The notes below the pieces were generated by a model. The model made no database searches and was not told where the DNA came from. It saw nothing but the letters and a program-made list of their open reading frames with translations. A stretch of DNA of 36,473 bases. Source: a virus. Shown here piece by piece: positions 29,795 through 36,159 of the stretch; positions within the stretch are counted from its first letter, which is position 1; every line of letters starts with the position of its first letter. A program made the position numbers and the translations under genes. Where the stretch lies: positions 1 to 36,473 of the IMG/VR virus record IMGVR_UViG_3300009545_000045, one strand, 5' to 3'.

Positions 29795-30994
29795 ATGATG
29801 GTGATTGGCAATGGTGTGGTGGACCCGAGCATTTTCGGCGCTGACGAGCCTGAAGACACGGGCATCCCTTCTTTCCTCGACAGGCGAACGCATGAACCCC
29901 GTGTCAGCGACCTGCTTGATGCGCAGGACTATCAACCGCTGGAGATGGGCGCAGCTGTACACGTCAGCGCAGACGTACCAGGAGTGGAGGCGCCGACAGA
30001 AGAGGCGCACCCGCATAACGGCTGTCACGATCACGATGGTGGCCTTCCCGCTGGCGGTGACACGGACAGCGTCGTGGCTGCTGGGGATACCGTTTGGGAC
30101 GACGTACCTGCTCACGATGACGATGGTCAGCCTGGGCTTGGCGGCAGCCTGGACGTGCAGGCTGCGGCGTGTTCGTCCCCGGTGGCTGAGGAGCCCGATG
30201 TGGCGGCCAACGGCGACGAAGCCGCACATCTGACCCTTGCTGAGGCGAGCGAGGCGTCCATGATCGGCCACAACAACCCGCCGCCGGAGCCTCTGACGAA
30301 AGAGCAGATGCTCAAGGACTTCAACCGTGACGTGGCGAGTTACGGCAAGGACAGCGGCAAGGGCGCGGCTGCGCTGCCACGGCTCGGCCTGCGCGTCATC
30401 CGTGCGGCGTATGACGGGCTGATCAGCAACGAGAAGCCGAAGTCCGGCGAGAAGAGCGACGCGGTGCGTATCTACGAGGCCTATGCGGCGAACGACAGCA
30501 AGCATGCCGAGCACACCAAGGGCGGCATGAAGGCCAACGCGGCCAAGCTGAACGCTCTCATCGGCCTGGGCTGCATGACCACGGTGGACGGCGTGGAGAT
30601 CGCCGAGCGCACGGTGGCGCTGCGCGAGAAGCTGGAGGGCGCCGACGCTAAGCCGAAGGCGTTGTTTGCTGGTCTGGTGGATGTGGCACGTGCTCAGCTC
30701 GGCCAGGACACGCCGCTCAGCGACGCTGCGATCGAGGAAGCGCTCGGCAAGAAGGAGAAAGAGAAGACGCTCGCCGGCGAGTGGGAAGGCATCTTGAAGA
30801 AGGTCGAGACGTTGATCAGCGGCGAGAACAGCCACAACCTCAAGGACAGCTCGGACGCCGCGGAGCGCATCTACGGCGAGATCAAGGAGCACCTCAACAA
30901 CTTCAGCAAGAGCGCCGAGGTCGAGCAGGGTGTGGCGTGGCTCATGGCGAAGGGTCTGAGCCGCGAACAGGCGCTTGAGATAGCGTCCAAGTGA
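29795..30994 (+). CDS. Two-part protein with GHNNPP motif (399 aa)
   Basis: The first 155 residues are acidic, Gly/Asp/Ala-rich and probably disordered (DDVPAHDDDGQPGLGGSLDV). From residue 156 a helical, Lys- and Ala-rich domain starts with MIGHNNPPPEPLTKEQMLKD and runs to the end (GIEKLE-like helices, KGGMKANAAKLNALIGLGCM, EGILKKVETLISGENSHNLK). GHNNPP is a string I remember from uncharacterised alphaproteobacterial phage proteins. An internal ATG at 30260 is preceded by GAGGCGTCC and could give a shorter product (244 aa). Third-position GC is very high in the second part, so the plus strand is the coding one. A DNA-metabolism role is possible but not shown. Confidence 0.7.
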   Translation: MMVIGNGVVDPSIFGADEPEDTGIPSFLDRRTHEPRVSDLLDAQDYQPLEMGAAVHVSADVPGVEAPTEEAHPHNGCHDHDGGLPAGGDTDSVVAAGDTVWDDVPAHDDDGQPGLGGSLDVQAAACSSPVAEEPDVAANGDEAAHLTLAEASEASMIGHNNPPPEPLTKEQMLKDFNRDVASYGKDSGKGAAALPRLGLRVIRAAYDGLISNEKPKSGEKSDAVRIYEAYAANDSKHAEHTKGGMKANAAKLNALIGLGCMTTVDGVEIAERTVALREKLEGADAKPKALFAGLVDVARAQLGQDTPLSDAAIEEALGKKEKEKTLAGEWEGILKKVETLISGENSHNLKDSSDAAERIYGEIKEHLNNFSKSAEVEQGVAWLMAKGLSREQALEIASK

Positions 30995-31439
30995 TCGCCA
31001 GCAAGTAAGCTGGCGGGCGGCACGGGTGCGTAGTAAGTCCTCATGACCTCTGGTCGTGGCATCACCCGTGCCGCTACTAACCACTGGCGGTCGAACACCC
31101 CCCGTTACCGCCGGTGTAGTGGCGTGCAGTTGCTTTCCCCCGGCGGCTGCACGCCACGCTTATTAGTTCGCGCACTCACGCGAGCAATAAATACCCGCAA
31201 GGGTAACTGGGCAGACTGTAAAACGGCCCCTGCAGACCCGTTGAAAGCAAAACGGGAGTTACGTTGGTCGTGACTTATCTCGGTGGAGAGCAACCGGCTA
31301 GGAATTTCCGTACCTGCCATGCAAGGGCAACCACGCATGTAGCTCAATACGTACTCAAAGAGCATGCTGACGTTTTTGAAGATGGTAAGACGCATAGCAG
31401 ATGCAGGCAAGGTGGGACTAATTCAGAGGAGCATAGGCC
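30995..31439 (+). other. Non-coding stretch with a chain of strong hairpins
   Basis: After the 399-residue gene come stems CGCCAGC/GCTGGCG (30996-31015), GCGGCACGGGTG/CACCCGTGCCGC (31017-31074), GGCGGT/ACCGCC (31086-31112), GTGGCGTGCAG/CTGCACGCCAC (31119-31157), TACCC-GCAA-GGGTA (31192-31205, a GNRA-type tetraloop) and CCCGTT/AACGGG (31237-31256). The fourth is followed by GCTTATTAG and may end transcription. The string GCAGACTGTAAA at 31211-31222 looks like the anticodon arm of tRNA-Tyr. Also here: GCGCACTCACGCGAGC at 31170 and GTAGCTCAA at 31339. No convincing open frame with a ribosome binding site is present before 31440. Confidence 0.65.
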
Positions 31440-31718
31440 GTGTCGTACGTCATGTGGCCCAAGCCCGACGACAAAGAGTTCAAGAGCTTTGAGGAGCACG
31501 CCATTGCGTTTGCGATGCTGCTCGGCTTGGAGCCAGTATGCGGCAATGTCACCGATCCAGGGTGGACGGTAAGGACGTGGTACCATGCCCCGAAACGGCA
31601 CGGGCGCCACCTGTATTCAAACAGCCTGGGGGAACTTGCATATAGGTTCGTACTCTTACGCGGCTACCAGATGTGCCACGACGCCAACGATGACACGTGG
31701 AGCTTAGTGAAGCACTAA
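31440..31718 (+). CDS. MLLG-family small protein, member 1 (92 aa)
   Basis: The start is GTG at 31440, with GAGGAG 8 bases upstream; an ATG 12 bases later is also possible. The product has helix FEEHAIAFAMLLGLEPV (about 17-33), then WTVRTWYHAPKRHG as aromatic strands, then SNSLGELAYRFVLLRGY as the second helix. This helix - [AK]-x-MLLG - strand with W/Y - helix layout is shared by many genes to 36416. Function unknown. Confidence 0.7.
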   Translation: MSYVMWPKPDDKEFKSFEEHAIAFAMLLGLEPVCGNVTDPGWTVRTWYHAPKRHGRHLYSNSLGELAYRFVLLRGYQMCHDANDDTWSLVKH

Positions 31719-32066
31719 CGGAGACGCACCGTAGTTCAATCGGCAAACCATCCGGAGGGTGTAGAACAGCACATTGCCGCGATCGCATGAAGGTTGTGAG
31801 CTATTGGTACTCCTCGACAGGGGGCTGCCTCTGATTAGTCCCGCTTCGCATGTGTGACCGGATGAAAACGGTGGACCGAGATGGAAGCCGCGACTCAGTG
31901 TGTGAGATGCGAGCACTAGCCAAGCTCGCCGGTGCAGCTTTACTAACGCGCTGTAGCTCAAGCATGTCAGCGATGATGGTGTTCGCAAAAGAGCAACTGA
32001 GTACGTCGGCAGAGGTGCATAGCACCAACGCTCATCCGGCTCGGTAGATGCATAGGAATGATGACC
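31719..32066 (+). other. Non-coding spacer with tRNA-like pieces
   Basis: No convincing gene. It holds GTAGTTCAA (31731-31739) with a downstream GAAC (31763-31766), ATCCGGAGG (31750-31758, like a tRNA-Arg anticodon loop), and GTAGCTCAA (31953-31961) with a downstream GAGC. A frame 31850-32047 (65 codons) has no ribosome binding site and does not look like its neighbours, so it is not called. AAGGTTGTGAG (31790-31800) resembles a tRNA variable loop/T-arm start. Confidence 0.45.
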
Positions 32067-32345
32067 ATGTCAGCGCTAGACTTTAAGATAAATTTTGCCG
32101 ACGTAGGCCCTGAAATTGCATACGTGCTCTTGTTGGGTGGAGAATTCAAGAAGACTGAAGGCGGTAGATGGTGGGTCGCATCGACGGCTTCTGATTTGCG
32201 TAGGCCCACGCCTTGTACGTGGCACTTTAAGTGTAACGCTGCGCGAGACTGGTTATTGCGCGAACATGCTTTCCAAGTGGTTGACGAAGAGCTGGTAAGA
32301 GACGAACAATACGCCGTACATCTGGCGCAACAGAAATCCTCGTAG
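32067..32345 (+). CDS. MLLG-family small protein, member 2 (92 aa)
   Basis: Three ATGs in phase lie at 32058, 32061 and 32067; the last has AGGA at 9-base spacing and is preferred. The helix IAYVLLLGGEFKK (about 17-29), an aromatic strand RWWVASTA, and a second helix NAARDWLLREHAF match the family. It has an additional C-terminal helix (VVDEELVRDEQYAVHLAQQK). The stop TAG is part of a GTAGCTCAA element (32342-32350). Confidence 0.65.
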   Translation: MSALDFKINFADVGPEIAYVLLLGGEFKKTEGGRWWVASTASDLRRPTPCTWHFKCNAARDWLLREHAFQVVDEELVRDEQYAVHLAQQKSS

Positions 32346-32383
32346 CTCAAGAACAAACGATACAACCTGCCGAGGTAACTTCT

Positions 32384-32608
32384 ATGCGCTCCTTTGATGA
32401 GATCGACACAAAGCTTATGCTCTTAGGCATAAAGCTGTATTTCGCTAGCTCTGGCCGAACGTGGTATATTGAGTGTTCTGGAATGCATCGCATCGAAGCC
32501 TGGGTTTCCTATACTTCTAAACCTCCGGGCTTCAATGGCTGGGGCACCAAGCAGCAGGCGTACGACGACATCATGGCTTACTACGAGCAGCACCCCCAAG
32601 GAGAGTAG
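32384..32608 (+). CDS. MLLG-family small protein, member 3 (74 aa)
   Basis: The ATG has GAGGTAAC upstream. It is a compact family member: DEIDTKLMLLGIKLYF (5-20), aromatic strand RTWYIECSG, EAW then NGWGTKQQAYDDIMAYYEQ (about 51-68) as the second helix with the GWG entry seen also in the 33223 and 33488 genes. No extra domain. Function unknown. Confidence 0.7.
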   Translation: MRSFDEIDTKLMLLGIKLYFASSGRTWYIECSGMHRIEAWVSYTSKPPGFNGWGTKQQAYDDIMAYYEQHPQGE

Positions 32609-32610
32609 CC

Positions 32611-32847
32611 ATGGTTAAAGGTGCTAGGCTGTCTAAGCATAACCTTAGTGCGGCTCTCTCACACCGCATGGGGTGGTCCTGGGAAGACCCGAAGGTTCCG
32701 TTCGTTGAACTCTTATGTGTGGCAACTACTAAATATGTCGCAGTGGTCCTTATATCGGCGGACGAGTGCTATGTCCTCCAAGACAGCTTGGAGCTATTTC
32801 CCAGCGACGAGCTGGTGACTAAAATAAGAATGCTTGGCTCCCCGTAG
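32611..32847 (+). CDS. Small protein with family-like C-terminal piece (78 aa)
   Basis: The ATG at 32611 is preceded by AGGAGAG (the coupling sequence GAGAGTAGCC). The N-terminal half (MVKGARLSKHNLSAALSHRM) is basic and the middle has strands (TTKYVAVVLISADECYVLQD). It ends SDELVTKIRMLGSP: T-K-x-x-M-L-G, the sequence with which family members begin, followed at once by the stop (TAG of a GTAGCTCAA element). It may be a truncated or permuted family relic fused to another small protein. Confidence 0.55.
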   Translation: MVKGARLSKHNLSAALSHRMGWSWEDPKVPFVELLCVATTKYVAVVLISADECYVLQDSLELFPSDELVTKIRMLGSP

Positions 32848-32894
32848 CTCAAGAGATAGAGCAACTAGGCCAACTTCCCTGATCCAGCGGGAGC
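32837..32894 (+). other. tRNA-like D-arm element, incomplete
   Basis: GTAGCTCAAGAGATAGAGC (32844-32862) makes a perfect 4-base D-stem GCTC/GAGC with an 8-base loop, after a GCTCCC that could pair with GGGAGC at 32889-32894. A proper anticodon arm and T-arm are not visible and the element is 58 bases, so it is not a functional tRNA by eye. Similar D-arm copies lie at 31339, 31731, 31953 and 32342. The rest of the gap to 33012 shows no gene. Confidence 0.35.
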
Positions 32895-33011
32895 TAAATG
32901 GCTCAATACTGGTGAGTGGCAACAGTCGGGCGATCCGCGCCCACTAGGGACAAGCGGCTTACGGAGATGCAGGGCGGATGTATGTCTGTATGACCTGCCG
33001 GGGTAATAAGC

Positions 33012-33230
33012 ATGGGCATTACGCGCGCACTCACCGACGACGAAGCTGTTACGTTCGCGATGCTATACGGTGCCGAGTTTATATACTTCGATTTCGGCCA
33101 CCCGGAGCGCGCCATGGCGCGGCAGTATTGGACGTGCACCGGTACGGGCCACACGACATACGGCTATAGTCAAGCACATGCTGCGCGCCGTTGGTTGCTG
33201 CTGGCTCGACCGGGAGAGTGCGATGTCTGA
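33012..33230 (+). CDS. MLLG-family small protein, member 4 (72 aa)
   Basis: The ATG at 33012 has GGGGTAATAAGC upstream. LTDDEAVTFAMLYGAEFIYF (7-26) is the first helix with the MLLG site changed to MLYG, followed by QYWTCTGTG strand and HAARRWLLLARPG helix. It overlaps the next gene by 8 bases. Function unknown. Confidence 0.65.
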   Translation: MGITRALTDDEAVTFAMLYGAEFIYFDFGHPERAMARQYWTCTGTGHTTYGYSQAHAARRWLLLARPGECDV

Positions 33231-33495
33231 GGAAGAAGCATACGCCAAACTCCTCCTACTAGGTTGCATGCCGCTCAAACGCAGCGACATTCCCGAGAAT
33301 GATTTTTGCATGACACTATGGGTGGACGGACCTAGCGAAGACTGTAGCGCTTTCGAGGAGTGGGCGAACAGTGCGAGGTGCCCGCACACATACCACCGTC
33401 ACTACACAAGTAGTCTCCGATTTTGGGGATGGTTGTCACTGCAAGTCATGCTTACGGATCGCATACGTTACCTGGAGGAGCAGCACGATGACTGA
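33223..33495 (+). CDS. MLLG-family small protein, member 5 (90 aa), tandem duplicate of the next gene
   Basis: The ATG at 33223 has GGGAGAG upstream. MSEEEAYAKLLLLGCMPL is the helix with KLLLLG at 9-14, then CMTLWVDG strand, FEEWANSARCPHTY insertion and WGWLSLQVMLTDRIRYLEEQ as the second helix. It shares M-[ST]-E-E-E-A-x-A-K-L, F-E-x-W-A, R-C-P-H and W-x-x-x-M-L-x-D-x-x-x-Y-L-E-E-Q with the 33488 gene, so the two are duplicates. They overlap by 8 bases. Confidence 0.7.
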   Translation: MSEEEAYAKLLLLGCMPLKRSDIPENDFCMTLWVDGPSEDCSAFEEWANSARCPHTYHRHYTSSLRFWGWLSLQVMLTDRIRYLEEQHDD

Positions 33496-33763
33496 GGAAG
33501 AGGCGCAAGCCAAGCTCATTATGCTAGGTTATCCTCCTGAACTTAACGAAGTAAACGGGAGGGAGTCCTTGTACATAGTTGAGGGGAAATACACGATGTC
33601 CCCGTTCGAAGCCTGGGCAATCGGCGACGTCGGACCGCCACCAAGACCGCCGCGGTGTCCACATATTGTGGGCCCGGACGGCACGTGGTGGGGTTGGCCC
33701 ACCATGGCGCTCATGCTTGAAGACCTCCTATGTTACCTGGAGGAGCAACAATGTACGCAGTGA
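33488..33763 (+). CDS. MLLG-family small protein, member 6 (91 aa), tandem duplicate
   Basis: The ATG at 33488 is preceded by GGAGGAGCAGCACG. MTEEEAQAKLIMLGYPPE (KLIMLG at 9-14), SLYIVEGK strand, FEAWAIGD and RCPHIV, then GWPTMALMLEDLLCYLEEQ. This is the sister of the 33223 gene and the closest to the family consensus at its C-terminal helix. A frame beginning at 33371 includes upstream gene sequence and was not used. It overlaps the next gene by 13 bases. Confidence 0.7.
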   Translation: MTEEEAQAKLIMLGYPPELNEVNGRESLYIVEGKYTMSPFEAWAIGDVGPPPRPPRCPHIVGPDGTWWGWPTMALMLEDLLCYLEEQQCTQ

Positions 33764-34029
33764 AGGTGCATGGTACCAAGCTGCTCCGTAGTTGGTACGA
33801 GGAGACGCCCGCGGGTTTACAGCAAGCCATCGAAGAAGCGCAGATGCGCACTCACGCGCGCAATTTGGCCCACGAAGTGACTGACAATCACGGCCTACGG
33901 CTCTATCTGGCGTTACCGGTCGACGTGAAGGCGCAGCTCCAAGCAGCTGCATCCGCGCGACGCGCGGAATGGCTTCTCTCATGGCTGGGGTTTATTCTCT
34001 TGTTGGTGGCTATCTGCGCTAGGAGGTAG
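33751..34029 (+). CDS. Small tail-anchored membrane protein (92 aa)
   Basis: The ATG at 33751 has GGAGGAGCAACA upstream. A cytoplasmic basic/helical part (AGLQQAIEEAQMRTHARNLA) is followed by a C-terminal membrane helix (WLLSWLGFILLLVAICARR, 74-92). The string GCGCACTCACGCGCG (33846-33860) recurs inside it. It ends TAG GAG GTA GCC ATG, so the stop lies in the next gene's ribosome binding site. No family is recognised. Confidence 0.65.
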   Translation: MYAVKVHGTKLLRSWYEETPAGLQQAIEEAQMRTHARNLAHEVTDNHGLRLYLALPVDVKAQLQAAASARRAEWLLSWLGFILLLVAICARR

Positions 34030-34031
34030 CC

Positions 34032-34280
34032 ATGGCAGGGCTATATTCGCCGGACGAGCGTATAGAGCTGTTACGCACCAAGGTAATGCTGCTCGGCTGG
34101 AAGCCATGGAGTAGGGGCACTATGTGGTATGTGGACGCTCCGGATGAGCACCCGGGCCATTTAAATCCGGTAGAGCGTAAACAGATGGACAAGGGCAAGC
34201 ACTGCTCATTTCCTTCGGAGGAAGAAGCGCTCAAGGCTGTGCTGGACTACTACGCCCTCCAGTATGAGGTGTCCCCATGA
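34032..34280 (+). CDS. MLLG-family small protein, member 7 (82 aa)
   Basis: The ATG has AGGAGGTAGCC upstream. ERIELLRTKVMLLGWKPW (9-26) is the first helix with TKVMLLGW, then GTMWYVDAP strand, and SEEEALKAVLDYYALQY as the second helix. It overlaps the next gene by 4 bases (ATGA). Function unknown. Confidence 0.7.
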   Translation: MAGLYSPDERIELLRTKVMLLGWKPWSRGTMWYVDAPDEHPGHLNPVERKQMDKGKHCSFPSEEEALKAVLDYYALQYEVSP

Positions 34281-34636
34281 TGACGCCAGAGCAAAAGCGG
34301 CGCTTTGAGGAGGCGTATATTTCGTTCGCTCGTATGTGGGGCTTACAGACCCACGAGAGTTCATACGGCACTTTCGGGTATCAGCAGCCTAACGGCGTGC
34401 TAATACGTGGGTGGCTCACCGTTATGGACTGCGCTATGGACTATATTTCGCAGCGCGAACTTCAGAAAGAAATAGAGGCAGCGTGCCTCGCTGCTGGTGT
34501 AGGGAGCATGTTCGGCTATGCAAAAGGGCACCCTAGAGAAGCAGCAGTTCATACTTACTACTGTCCACGACGAAGTGATGCCATGGCCCTACGCGAAGAG
34601 CTACGGGCTAATCGAGATAAAAGTCCCCCTACCTAA
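34277..34636 (+). CDS. MLLG-family-like small protein, member 8, with a questionable 3' part (119 aa)
   Basis: The first 80 residues fit the family: FEEAYISFARMWGLQTHESS (10-29), FGYQQPNGVL strand, RGWLTVMDCAMDYISQ helix. The last about 40 residues (from GYAKGHPREAAVHTYYCPRR on) have poor third-position GC, while another frame in the same region (34518-34678) reads MQKGTLEKQQFILTTVHDEV with good codon bias. A frameshift or an overlapping gene is likely; see the next entry. GAGGT lies upstream of the start. Confidence 0.55.
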   Translation: MMTPEQKRRFEEAYISFARMWGLQTHESSYGTFGYQQPNGVLIRGWLTVMDCAMDYISQRELQKEIEAACLAAGVGSMFGYAKGHPREAAVHTYYCPRRSDAMALREELRANRDKSPPT

Positions 34637-34781
34637 GCAGGTAACTGCCGAGGTCAAACCCCAGGAGAAGGCTACACCATGCTGCTCATCAAAACGTCCG
34701 AGCTACTCCAATCCGCTGGGTTCGCGCTCATCAACGCGGAGGAAAGCGTTAGTCGGGTCCACACCCTCATCAAGCAGTTGA
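34518..34781 (+). other. Alternative frame with coding-like bias, possible overlapping or frameshifted gene
   Basis: An ATG at 34518 opens MQKGTLEKQQFILTTVHDEV and YGLIEIKVPLPKQVTAEVKP. Third-position GC here is about two thirds compared with well under half in the competing frame of the 34277 gene. The ribosome binding site (AGGGAG) is 11 bases upstream. It runs without stop into the next gene (34679), where the bias is lost. The frame difference relative to the 34277 gene is +1. Either a base was lost or gained in that gene, or a separate gene has lost its stop. Confidence 0.4.
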
Positions 34782-34987
34782 TGACGGAAATGATCGAGGG
34801 GGACGAGCCAGTATCTGCCGAGCAGCAGCTGCAGCTCCGTGCCGTCATCAGGGACGAGAAAGCTGTCCTCAACAAGGTGCGCGAGCTCCGCGACTATTGC
34901 AAGTTCGCCGAAGACAGTGGCGTCGAGCAGGTCCATCTGACGCCCGAGATGTTCGCGCTGGTCAAGCAGAACTTGCCTGCGAGGTAG
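34679..34987 (+). CDS. Helical small protein (102 aa)
   Basis: MLLIKTSELLQSAGFALINA, then EESVSRVHTLIKQLMTEMIE: an all-helical protein with a coiled-coil-like middle (LQLRAVIRDEKAVLNKVREL) and a terminal part (TPEMFALVKQNLPAR). The ATG has AGGAG upstream. Codon bias is high GC3. It ends in GCGAGGTAGCCATG, so its stop lies within the next gene's ribosome binding site. No family is recognised. Confidence 0.7.
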   Translation: MLLIKTSELLQSAGFALINAEESVSRVHTLIKQLMTEMIEGDEPVSAEQQLQLRAVIRDEKAVLNKVRELRDYCKFAEDSGVEQVHLTPEMFALVKQNLPAR

Positions 34988-34989
34988 CC

Positions 34990-35163
34990 ATGCACGATCT
35001 GATGGGAGCCCTATGCGTAGTCCTCTTCGTTGTTCACTCTGTGGCGGCTATCTGCCCGGATGAATGGATCGCGAAGCGCGGGGTTGTCGTGGAGGCATGG
35101 CGCCGGCACCACGAAGTGTGCATGTGCCTCCTCTTAATTGCACTCGTTATATCATTGAGGTAG
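34990..35163 (+). CDS. Two-helix small membrane protein (57 aa)
   Basis: The ATG at 34990 has GAGGTAGCC upstream. The two hydrophobic segments LMGALCVVLFVVHSVAAICP (4-23) and VCMCLLLIALVISLR (43-57) are separated by a charged loop. A frame starting at 34897 begins inside the previous gene and was not used. Two-helix topology with a short loop is common in small phage inner-membrane proteins, including holins; it is far from the lysis cassette, so that is doubtful. Confidence 0.6.
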   Translation: MHDLMGALCVVLFVVHSVAAICPDEWIAKRGVVVEAWRRHHEVCMCLLLIALVISLR

Positions 35164-35165
35164 CC

Positions 35166-35396
35166 ATGCACTGGATCACTCAAGTCTGCATTATCGTGTA
35201 CTGCACTTTGTGGGTCGCCCATGCGTACCAACTTTCTAGTCGTGACAGCACTGATGGGAAGAAGCTCCGGTCAGGCATGGTTTTGTTCGTGGACCATGAC
35301 ACGGGTGTACACTATGTCGGCTCGCTGTTCGGCGGCATTACTCCGCGGATCAACGCCGACGGCACACCATATTGGCGTACGGACAACGAGGAGTAG
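35166..35396 (+). CDS. Small exported or membrane-anchored protein (76 aa)
   Basis: The ATG at 35166 follows the previous stop with GAGGTAGCC upstream. The N-terminus MHWITQVCIIVYCTLWVAHA looks like a signal peptide with a possible cleavage after AHA, or a membrane anchor, followed by a polar/beta domain (VLFVDHDTGVHYVGSLFGGI). The protein may act in the periplasm. No family is recognised. Confidence 0.6.
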   Translation: MHWITQVCIIVYCTLWVAHAYQLSSRDSTDGKKLRSGMVLFVDHDTGVHYVGSLFGGITPRINADGTPYWRTDNEE

Positions 35397-35398
35397 TC

Positions 35399-35641
35399 AT
35401 GGGACATCGGCGGCGTCGACGACATAGGCAAGCCATGATTGACGCCGCCATGCTCCTTGGGTGGACCATCGTACGGCGCAAGGAAGCACGCAAAGGGGAC
35501 CCGTACCTCTTTGAACTTATTCCTCCTTGCGGTGGGCGCTTGGTGAATAAAGCGTTCCAAGCAGCTTGGATTGCTGCGCATGTAGCACTCCAGCAGAGTG
35601 GCGTCGATGTACAAGCACTTGACCCGGGAAGACAAACTTGA
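35399..35641 (+). CDS. MLLG-family small protein, member 9 (80 aa)
   Basis: The ATG at 35399 has GAGGAGTAGTC upstream. The N-terminus is very basic (MGHRRRRRHRQ), followed by MIDAAMLLGWTIVR (13-26), YLFELIPP strand, and NKAFQAAWIAAHVALQQ as the second helix. The basic extension is unique in the family and could bind nucleic acid. It ends near the start of the next gene, which it overlaps by 35 bases. Confidence 0.65.
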   Translation: MGHRRRRRHRQAMIDAAMLLGWTIVRRKEARKGDPYLFELIPPCGGRLVNKAFQAAWIAAHVALQQSGVDVQALDPGRQT

Positions 35642-35894
35642 GCTTGCCGAAGCGCTGGTTACCCGGCTGCGTAATGGCGAGCTGACGCCTACGCTCTTTG
35701 AGTATGACTTGCGGAGGCTGCGCCTTGACAGAGAAGACCATAGAAACTTTCTGGAGCGTGGTCGTGCCAGTAATGTGGCTCCTGGGCATACTCACCGGCC
35801 TGCATGCAACGGGCAGCGGGACGACGTATCGGATGTGGCGAAGGTTGCGCGCGATCAGGCGTGGCTCGCTGCGTATCTCGCCGTACGAAGGTAG
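35607..35894 (+). CDS. Helical small protein (95 aa)
   Basis: The ATG at 35607 (MYKHLTREDKLELAEALVTR) starts a helical protein; a GTG 9 bases earlier is also possible. The ribosome binding site is weak. The C-terminal third (KVARDQAWLAAYLAVRR) is an amphipathic helix. A second frame across the same DNA (from about 35698) would encode a membrane segment VVVPVMWLLGILTGL, so which frame is used is not settled. Confidence 0.5.
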   Translation: MYKHLTREDKLELAEALVTRLRNGELTPTLFEYDLRRLRLDREDHRNFLERGRASNVAPGHTHRPACNGQRDDVSDVAKVARDQAWLAAYLAVRR

Positions 35895-35916
35895 TCAGCA
35901 AACCAGGAGAGCTTTC

Positions 35917-36159
35917 GTGGCAAGCATAGACCAAGGATGGTGGTGGGCGGTCTTACCTTGGCCCGGCAAGAACAAATGGAAGGCCGAGATACTCACCAAG
36001 GTAATGCTGCTCGGTGTCGAGATCGAGTACGTGGCAGTCTCCGAGCTGGACTGGGACGAAGCCTACGTGATTACTCTGGACGAGCAGAACAAGATTTGTT
36101 CGTCTAGCAAGGTGGCCTGCGCGTGGGCATACCTCAAGCATATAGGAGTGGAGGAATGA
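35917..36159 (+). CDS. MLLG-family small protein, member 10 (80 aa)
   Basis: The start is GTG at 35917 with CAGGAGAG 8 bases upstream; a longer in-frame extension would overlap the preceding gene. WKAEILTKVMLLGVEIEYVA (21-40) gives the first helix and TKVMLLG (27-33), then AYVITLDEQN strand and SKVACAWAYLKHIG helix. It overlaps the next gene by 4 bases (ATGA). Function unknown. Confidence 0.7.
   Translation: MASIDQGWWWAVLPWPGKNKWKAEILTKVMLLGVEIEYVAVSELDWDEAYVITLDEQNKICSSSKVACAWAYLKHIGVEE

Noticed and set aside
29774-31084. 436-codon minus-strand frame opposite the 399-residue gene
   Set aside because: Longer than the plus-strand gene, but Leu/Arg/His-rich shadow-type translation. The plus strand has the coding third-position GC and the GHNNPP motif, and neighbours are plus-strand.
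31850-32047. 65-codon plus-strand frame in the 31.7-32.1 kb spacer
   Set aside because: No ribosome binding site, atypical composition, and it covers a D-arm-like element.
32837-32894. Functional tRNA gene
   Set aside because: Perfect D-arm and partial acceptor pairing, but no anticodon arm or T-arm and only 58 bases. Reported as tRNA-like only.
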